Shown here one piece after another: positions 1 to 64,000 of a stretch of DNA of 64,000 bases. Within the stretch, counting starts at the first letter, position 1; each line of letters starts with the position of its first letter. A model generated the notes under the pieces. That model was not told the origin of the DNA. It was given only the letters and a program-made list of their open reading frames with translations, and ran no database searches. Origin of the DNA: Amorphochlora amoebiformis (lineage: Eukaryota > Cercozoa > Chlorarachniophyceae); the NCBI GenBank assembly GCA_054601695.1, contig BAAHQB010000123.1, positions 496,001 to 560,000 on the forward strand, given 5' to 3'. The position numbers and the translations under genes are program-made.

Positions 1-70
<70 letters not shown>

Positions 71-164
71 GTATATATATATATGTATATATAGATATAT
101 GTACATATACATGTATATATATAAATATATATATATAATATAATATAATATATATATATTATGT

Positions 165-240
<76 letters not shown>

Positions 241-358
241 GTACATATATATATATATGTATATGTATATATGTATGTGTATATATTTATGTATATACAC
301 ATATGTATTTATATTTTATATGTACTTATATACACTACATACACATGCATTTATCATA

Positions 359-455
<97 letters not shown>

Positions 456-507
456 GTATTTATATTTTACCTGTACTTATATACACTACATACACATTTA
501 TCATACT

Positions 508-566
<59 letters not shown>

Positions 567-600
567 ATATTATATATATATATATATACATACATATATA
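1..600. repeat. (TA)n microsatellite block with a duplicated spacer
   Basis: Almost pure alternating TA. Two near-identical non-TA segments lie at about 299-362 and 450-512; both read through tgtatttatattt and cactacatacaca, so the block contains a roughly 150-bp tandem duplication. Long Tyr/Ile reading frames across it are translations of the dinucleotide and are not genes. Confidence 0.95.
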
Positions 601-621
601 AGGTCAGGGTTAACCAGAAAC

Positions 622-1563
622 CTTTTACAACACTGGGCAGACCAGGAATAGAATCCGAGAATCTGTCCCCAACTGCACGTAACGCAAGCCAGTTAGTGTG
701 GTGCGTAAATAACACGATGAGAAATTACTACCGCTCTCTAGGCTTGCACGAACACCGGTGGCTGCTTCTCCTGCTCGCTCGGCTGCCATATCAGCAGAAC
801 GCTGAGTCAAGGGGAAGATTAGCCTTTGCGACAGAGTATCGAACCCAGGATCGAACCCCCCTGTACCTTTCCTTCTTTGACAATCTTGGACGTTGAATCG
901 AGCACGGCGTGGAGGTTCTGTGGTATCTTAAGCTGGAAGAGAGTTATTTCAATGAGTCATGATGTGTCGAAATGATGCAGTATGTATCTTACGTCGAGCT
1001 TCAGGGGAGAGCCTTTGACCATGGCGTCGCGAGTCGCTTCTATTCCCTGGGTTGCGGTTGTCAGCGGAGAAATGAATGATTTCCTTTTTCGTGATCACCT
1101 TGGTAGCAAACTTTTCACCCGAACGGAACCCTTCAGAAGTGGCTTCCTCTCCAGAGATGATGGCATTCTTAATAAGCTCAACAGCCTAATTGATCAGATT
1201 CGTTTAGGCACACAGGGGATTAGCACGCATGATATTAGCACACAAGATGCGAGCAGCAAGATATTCGGAGCTATATAAAAGAGAACATTTGAAGAATAGC
1301 TCGGTGATTCCCAACCCAGGTGGGCGGGTGTGTGCGCTGAGCTGTGGGGTTTGATCCACTTTGCCACCTTCGCTATGGCGTCGTCCTCGCCCGCTTCACC
1401 TCTGGTCTTTTCTTCACCCGAGCTTTGAAAATTCTCTTCCGAATCCTCTTTGATTTCTTCATCCTCTATCACTTTATACTCCTTGTCTTCCGGGATAGAC
1501 GAACCTCGCGACGATGTGCACAGGGGCTTCCACGCCCTTTGCTGGATCAGGAAAAGCCTTAAG
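622..1563 (-). CDS. Senescence/spartin-like domain protein (5' end unresolved)
   Basis: Multi-exon minus-strand gene. Phased exons are about 1563-1368, 1185-1099, 1046-993, 932-867, 801-732 and 672-~622, with GT-AG introns of 50-180 bp. The first four joins are phase 0 and the last is phase 1. The product has an acidic stretch rich in Glu/Asp, then AIAK, then Ala/Gly-rich amphipathic repeats: [49 protein letters not shown]. Repeats of the type 'G-E-x-T-x-x-x-x-x-x-G' resemble the plant senescence/spartin C-terminal domain, found on proteins of lipid droplets and endosomes; this is a family resemblance, not a proven match. The frame stays open up to 1739, so the true start and any 5' exons are unknown; the last exon runs into the (TA)n block and no stop was placed. 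The gene is divergent from the oxidase that starts at 1972. Confidence 0.5.
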
Positions 1564-1971
1564 GCGGACCTTTCCGCATAAATCGATCGCCTTTTGAGAA
1601 TGACATTAAAAAATATCTGATAAGGACCAGGAAAAGTGTCAAAATTACCTCGATAACCACACTCCGAAGACCCGTCCCCCGCGTGCGAGCATTTAAATCT
1701 CCGGAATCCAAGTATTTGGATTCCGAGACGTTTGTTCAAAAAGGAAACGAACGGGGGCTGGGGTTCGGTAAAACACGAAAGGAAGTGGCAACGTAGACAC
1801 TAAGCAGTACTATTAGAGGGTTAGGAGCCGTTGGATTATATCCCATTTAGCTTCGGAACCCTACACTTTTAAAGCCGAAGATTGTGTGCCATCGCACTAT
1901 CCAGTTTTTCGTCACTACTCCTCAGGAAGTTTACTATAACTGGCACCCTTCTAGACGTTGCTATCTTCATC
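1564..1971. promoter_or_regulatory. Divergent upstream region between genes 1 and 2
   Basis: About 400 bp of unique, non-microsatellite DNA between the minus-strand senescence-like gene and the oxidase start. It probably holds both promoters and possibly the first exon of the minus-strand gene. I see no clear TATA box or other named element. Confidence 0.4.
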
Positions 1972-29619
<27,648 letters not shown>

Positions 29620-29741
29620 GTAGTCTTACTTTCCTAAACTATAAAGCTAGAAATCATCTAGATGGTGGAACAAAATTCAGGGGTCAGTTTAGGTTTTATT
29701 ACACGTATACGTACATGTATGTATATTTATGTGTGTATATA

Positions 29742-29789
<48 letters not shown>

Positions 29790-30026
29790 GTGTTTGTGTG
29801 TGTGTGTGTATAAATAAACTTACATGTGTGTGTGCATTTACGCTTATAAAAACATACACACACATATACATATATATATATAGATGCATGTTTATATTGT
29901 AATTTTGTGTTGATATATTCTTTAATGTACATCTAAGTACTTTCCACTTTAGGTGAGCATCTGGTTGATCTATTTGGGTATCTCATCATGTATGGTAGTA
30001 CCATTTCATAAATAAGAGTAAATATT

Positions 30027-30097
<71 letters not shown>

Positions 30098-30352
30098 ATA
30101 TATATATATATGAGTGTGTGTGTGTGTGTGTGCGTGTTCGTATACTTACAACATAGTTATCATTTATGTACAGAGTGTAATATTATGCTATTTCATACTT
30201 CATTCTGCTGTCTAGCATCGTATGTATAGTATATTAAAAAACTAGATTTTAAAAAATATTTGAGCACGCAATATAGGATTATATATGTTTTCTATGCGTG
30301 TGTGATATATACGATGTACATGTGCGCGCACCATAGGATTATATTATGCACA

Positions 30353-30391
<39 letters not shown>

Positions 30392-30413
30392 CATATATGT
30401 TATATATATATGT

Positions 30414-30446
<33 letters not shown>

Positions 30447-30516
30447 ATATTGGACGTAGATTTTTTGTTTTTTTTTCTAATAAATGTTGTGCATATATGG
30501 ATGTTTTGAGTACAGA

Positions 30517-30552
<36 letters not shown>

Positions 30553-31605
30553 TGGCCCTTAGATTGAGTAATACCATATTGCAACTTAGGCTGGCCTGTT
30601 GGAATAGCTGCTGTTGTTGCGTACTTCCTATATACCTACATGACAAACTGAAATTCATGAATTTTACGGTTGTTAAACCCTCCTGTCTTTCGCACTGCAC
30701 TGGGTTGGACTTTTCGGGCGTAGCACAGCGCAGCATTATAGTCCGGCTCCTCCGTGGAAAATATATTTGATGCACTCGTCATATATCCTCTATTCTGCCG
30801 CCTTTTTAGAGTGACTCTAGTTTTCTTACATGCTTAGCAGTTGCAGGCTCAATTTGCAAGTTTCCCTTGCGATTACAATTGTCTATTTTCTGAAGAAATC
30901 TAGAAAATACCAGGTAAACCGTCGGAATATAGTCTCTAAAAGATCTACAGATTTTAGTCAAGTTTCTAGATGAATATCTTCGTAGCCTCAGCTAAATTAG
31001 TTGTGCTGTTAGCTAGACTCTAGAGACTAGAGATGTACATATAGCTCTATATACTAGATATACTAGATATACCAGATACTAGGATCTAGAGGATATACAC
31101 ATATATTCTTAAATATTCTAGATATTACAGAGTCTAGTCTGTAGCTTTGTAGTCGGACCGAGGCCATTTTGTAAGACAGTTTTTTTTTTTTTCATGCAAG
31201 CCGTCAAAACATCTATTTGGCTATGAACTAGATGAACTGATGAAGTTCGCCACAGTCTAGGCAGTGTACGCACAACTCATAGCAACTAGCTAGATAATCT
31301 CTTGTGTACATATCTAGACATATGCCCCGTGGACCTGATCTAGCTCGGGTAGGAGGTTTCGTAGAGATCGATCTACTAGATCTAGTCGATGTAGCTAGAT
31401 ACATACTAGACATATGTATAGTCTAGATAACTCTCGAGACATATTATTGTGCACGTGAATTCAACTTACTTTCCAGTTAATGTGTTAGTTAAATGAATGT
31501 GGTAACTTATAACTTGTCCACTAACAAACGCCGGCGCCTTAAACCTAGTAGGCGGCATTGAGACTTTCCGGTTGACTTTACTTCTTGTTCGAATATATAT
31601 CGAAT
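29620..31605. other. Convergent spacer between oxidase and eIF4B-like gene
   Basis: Contains the unresolved 3' end of the oxidase, TA/TG blocks at 30020-30130 and 30355-30555, and unique DNA. A CTAG-rich island spans about 30940-31440 with many tctaga, actaga and gatatactagatat motifs. No convincing exon is seen apart from the weak candidate 29953-30011. Confidence 0.6.
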
Positions 31606-36923
<5,318 letters not shown>

Positions 36924-37215
36924 GGTTCTTATCTTTCCTATTAGCTTTCCGTAAGTTGTGTGTTGTCGATGGGCAGAATTGGTGCGCCTTCCCCGCCCTT
37001 TGAACGGCGAATTGTCAGGCTTAATATTTCGCGGATAACACCGTAGATCTAACCCTTTAAAACTTAAAACAAAACCTCTAATAAACAATTAATAGTCTAC
37101 ATAGCAATATTACCTAAGATCCAGAATTGAACCTTTAAAACTCAACCAGAAACCTTTAAGACTCGCTATGGGGTGCCAGGTCCACAAGACTCCACACCAG
37201 CTTCTTCCTCTTCCA
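36924..37215 (-). promoter_or_regulatory. Upstream region of the eIF4B-like gene
   Basis: About 290 bp of non-microsatellite DNA directly before the ATG. The phrase ctttaaaactYaa occurs at about 37060 and 37132, about 72 bp apart, each followed by an aac-rich segment, and cagaaaccttt follows the second. These may be promoter repeats or 5'UTR; no known element is assigned. Confidence 0.35.
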
Positions 37216-37252
37216 AACTCGTTCGAGCAATATATATATATATACGTATAAT

Positions 37253-37285
<33 letters not shown>

Positions 37286-37341
37286 TAATTATTATATATA
37301 TACATACATATATATATATATATATGTGTATATATATAAAA

Positions 37342-37381
<40 letters not shown>

Positions 37382-37429
37382 ATACATATACATATATGTG
37401 TGTGTGTGTATATATACACATATATATAG

Positions 37430-37572
37430 GGGTATGGTTAGGGATAGGGTTAGGGTTAGGGTTAGGGTTGGGGTTAGGGTTAGGGTTAGGGACCCTAACC
37501 CTAACGCCAACCCTAACCCTAACCCTAACCCTATCCCTAACTTAGGGTTAGGGTTTTGGTTAGGTTAGGTCT
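37430..37572. repeat. Interstitial telomere repeat 2, with internal inversion
   Basis: Seven to eight TTAGGG-type units (about 37436-37489) are directly followed by CCCTAA-type units (about 37490-37541) at ttagggaccctaa. A short TTAGGG stretch follows to 37572. The order (TTAGGG)n(CCCTAA)n is that of two joined chromosome ends. Flanks are TA microsatellite. Confidence 0.9.
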
Positions 37573-37630
37573 ATACATAAATACATAATATATATATATA
37601 TATATATATAATATTATATATTGTATATAA

Positions 37631-37661
<31 letters not shown>

Positions 37662-37715
37662 ATATGTATATTAATATATATATTATATATGTATATATGT
37701 AAGTATGTATACATG

Positions 37716-37771
<56 letters not shown>

Positions 37772-37838
37772 TATGTACATGTGTATACATATACTGTAAG
37801 ATAGTTATATATTATATATATACTATTATACATACATG

Positions 37839-37901
<63 letters not shown>

Positions 37902-37976
37902 ATTCGTATATAATATATATATATATATATATATAGAAAGATATACGGAATACATTATACATATATATATATATGT

Positions 37977-38011
<35 letters not shown>

Positions 38012-38260
38012 CACATATACCAACTTTTAAGTAAGCGATATATCACTCAGTTGTACTCTTGTACTGAGTACCGGGCAGTAAAACTTGTACTGACTACACA
38101 GTCTAGACAGTACTCGAGTGGTAGTCATGGCCAGGTCGGTTGCCTAATTTCTAGAATTTCTTCTTTCCATGTTCTAGATCTACAGTATTTACTCGACGCA
38201 CAGCTCTAATATTACTAATACATTATATTTATATACATATATATATATATATATATCTAG

Positions 38261-38295
<35 letters not shown>

Positions 38296-38521
38296 GATAT
38301 AATATATATATATACGAATATATGTGTACTAGACTAACAGACTAACTCTAGTAACTAGACTTAACCCAACATCTACAATACTATTGTTATCACTGGAGTA
38401 TACTAGAATCTAGTTGACAAATAAAAATATAACACTCAGTGATTATAATAAAAATTTTATGTGCAATCACAGTACCCTTCATTCGACAGACAGCGAAAGA
38501 GACCAAGCAAGGAGGAGGCGG
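37573..38521. other. Spacer between eIF4B-like gene and unknown gene
   Basis: TA microsatellite to about 38030, then about 170 bp of unique DNA with a ttgtactgagta-type inverted repeat and ctagac/tctagatct motifs. A TA block follows, then a CTAG-containing stretch to 38420. No exon is seen. It should contain the 3'UTR of the unknown gene. Confidence 0.5.
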
Positions 38522-50565
<12,044 letters not shown>

Positions 50566-50667
50566 GACGGTTGGAGCGTCGTGAGCGTTTCCACTCACGA
50601 AGCCGAAGAAAATTGAAATATTTTTTGATTTCGTCGGCGTTTGGAGCCAAAAGTGGTCTCTAAAACT
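50566..50667. promoter_or_regulatory. 102-bp bidirectional promoter
   Basis: Only 102 bp separate the divergent ATGs of the unknown gene (50565, minus) and the lipase (50668, plus). The interval is unique sequence with an atattttttgatt stretch in the middle. Both 5'UTRs and core promoters must fit here, unless further 5' exons exist. Confidence 0.55.
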
Positions 50668-55388
<4,721 letters not shown>

Positions 55389-56121
55389 AAATGGCCCATG
55401 TATCAAATATACTGACTCGGCTATCTTTGTACAGATCTTGGTTGTATTATTGAAAGTTGGTTGAGACTTGAGTCAACGTTGGTACTCCATATTCTAGATA
55501 TTAGAGTCTATTTAGTCTATAACATCCAGTACCACTATCTAGACTATATTTAGATTTTAGATAATCTCTGAAAGTTGATCAGCAACTACTAGAACAAGAG
55601 CAAATATGATTAGCCTAGTTAGTAGCTAACTGTTGCTATAATAATTATACCCTACTATTAACATACATGCCTAGATCTAGAAGATACGGATACTAGGTAC
55701 TCTAGGTACTAGCTAGTTCATGATACCTACTAGACCTACTAGCCTAGTCTAGCTAGTTTAGTATACGTACATGCATCCGACTAACACTACATACTGGCTA
55801 CCAGCAAGTTATACTTACCACCCGTCTCACTAGACTCATGACCTAGGATCTACAATACCAGTAGCGTTCCAACATTACTAGAATTACTGAGATCATCGAC
55901 TTTAGTTACTAGTCGATCTAATACGGGCATTCTGGTAATTCTAGTAATTACGTTATAAGTATACCGTATACGTGAGGCTGACTCAGTAGCTGTAGATGTT
56001 AGGCGGTCCATCTAGTCCATCTAGTCCATGGCACCGCATGCCGGTGTCATTGCACACTACAATTGTATCTAGATCATATACTATCATACGGATGATATGA
56101 TATATATCATAACTTCATATC

Positions 56122-56170
<49 letters not shown>

Positions 56171-56854
56171 AATATAATATAATATTGTACAATAATAATC
56201 ATTGGGCCTCAGCTTTGCAACACTGACTCATTTAAATATTTATACGTACGTACGTATCTGCCAGCTTCATGCATATCTTGCATATGATGCATGTATCTAC
56301 AAGCCAGCCTACGTATACTACACCTACTGCATCACTAGCTATCATCTAGATCACGGGTATAGTCTAGTAATCTAGTAGTATGCATGTCGCGATCATGATT
56401 CATGACTCAGATCTACGTCACCCCAGTACGCGCATCATGTCACCCCAGTACGCGCATCATGATTACTGAAATCATACATCCAGTACATCCATATTCGTAC
56501 GTACGTACGTACGCCCGGCATATTACATCTAGTACATATACAAACATTCGGATCAAAGCGTATACTATGATGTATGCACGTACTTAAATGCCTTAAAATT
56601 ACTAGAATTACGCACGGTCGATCGATATCTTCTGATTATATTATGGAACATCCATGGGGTCTCATCGAGATCGAGATCTAGCATTTACTTACAAGACATA
56701 ATTGTAAACTTTCAAATGTAGAATACTAATATCTAGAATATATACCAGATATAGGGATAATAATAATGTGAATATGAAGTTACTAGAGTTAGAATAACAT
56801 ACAGTGCGGCAATTATCTATTATCCCACTATCGGGTCGAATTTTTGCCAGATTT
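55389..56854. other. CTAG-rich convergent spacer
   Basis: About 1.4 kb between the lipase and flippase stops, with only one short TA block (56125-56160). It is unusually dense in ctag, gatcta and tacgtacgtacg motifs, e.g. ctactagacctactagccta near 55730 and cgtacgtacgtacg near 56500. An 18-bp direct repeat (caccccagtacgcgcatc) occurs at 56417 and 56441. No exon is seen. Confidence 0.7.

Positions 56855-64000
<7,146 letters not shown>

Noticed and set aside
161-896. Tyr/Ile-rich open frames over the left TA block (and dozens like them through the window)
   Set aside because: Direct translations of (TA)n, (CA)n and (TG)n; no start context, no non-repeat motif, present on both strands.
37292-37568. 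Val/Arg/Gly or Pro/Asn repeat proteins over 37430-37570 and 59819-60043
   Set aside because: Translations of TTAGGG/CCCTAA repeats.
37430-37572. A real chromosome end
   Set aside because: The tract is short, internally inverted and flanked by more genes on both sides.

Overview
This window is nuclear DNA of a eukaryote. Every gene is cut into many short exons by GT-AG introns. The introns and spacers are packed with (TA)n microsatellites, usually in compound with (CA)n/(TG)n. Stops are TAA, TAG and TGA, so the code looks standard. Short interstitial TTAGGG/CCCTAA tracts suggest a TTAGGG telomere. A plant-type aldehyde oxidase, a spartin/senescence-like protein, an eIF4B-like factor and a P4-ATPase suggest a free-living protist or alga, but the sequence does not fix the phylum. 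The gene models were spliced by hand: exons were accepted when reading frame, GT/AG borders and intron phase agreed.

Layout: (1) about 622-1563, minus: senescence/spartin-like gene, 5' end unresolved. (2) 1972-29619, plus: aldehyde oxidase/xanthine dehydrogenase-family gene, 63 phased exons, about 1,366 codons in 28 kb, stop unresolved. (3) 31606-36923, minus: eIF4B-like N-terminus joined to a W2/MA3-like C-terminus, 15 exons, 602 aa. (4) 38522-50565, minus: unrecognised 790-aa protein, 28 exons. (5) 50668-55388, plus: secreted class 3 lipase, 13 exons, 393 aa. (6) 56855-64000, minus: C-terminal membrane half of a P4-ATPase (flippase), running off the right edge. Gene pairs 1/2 and 4/5 are divergent with short shared upstream regions (102 bp for 4/5); pairs 2/3 and 5/6 are convergent. 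The neighbours share no obvious pathway.

The most unusual feature is structural. Beside many exons, embedded in the (TA)n of the introns, lie decayed partial copies of the exon edge. In most cases copies upstream of an exon carry its acceptor and 5' edge, and copies downstream carry its 3' edge and donor. I see this in the oxidase, the unknown gene and the flippase. It looks like repeated microsatellite-anchored tandem duplication leaving decoy splice sites.

Other points are a dispersed repeat present in two oxidase introns, a (TTAGGG)n/(CCCTAA)n inversion resembling a telomere-fusion joint, CTAG-rich islands in the convergent spacers, and several degenerate intronic tandem arrays.
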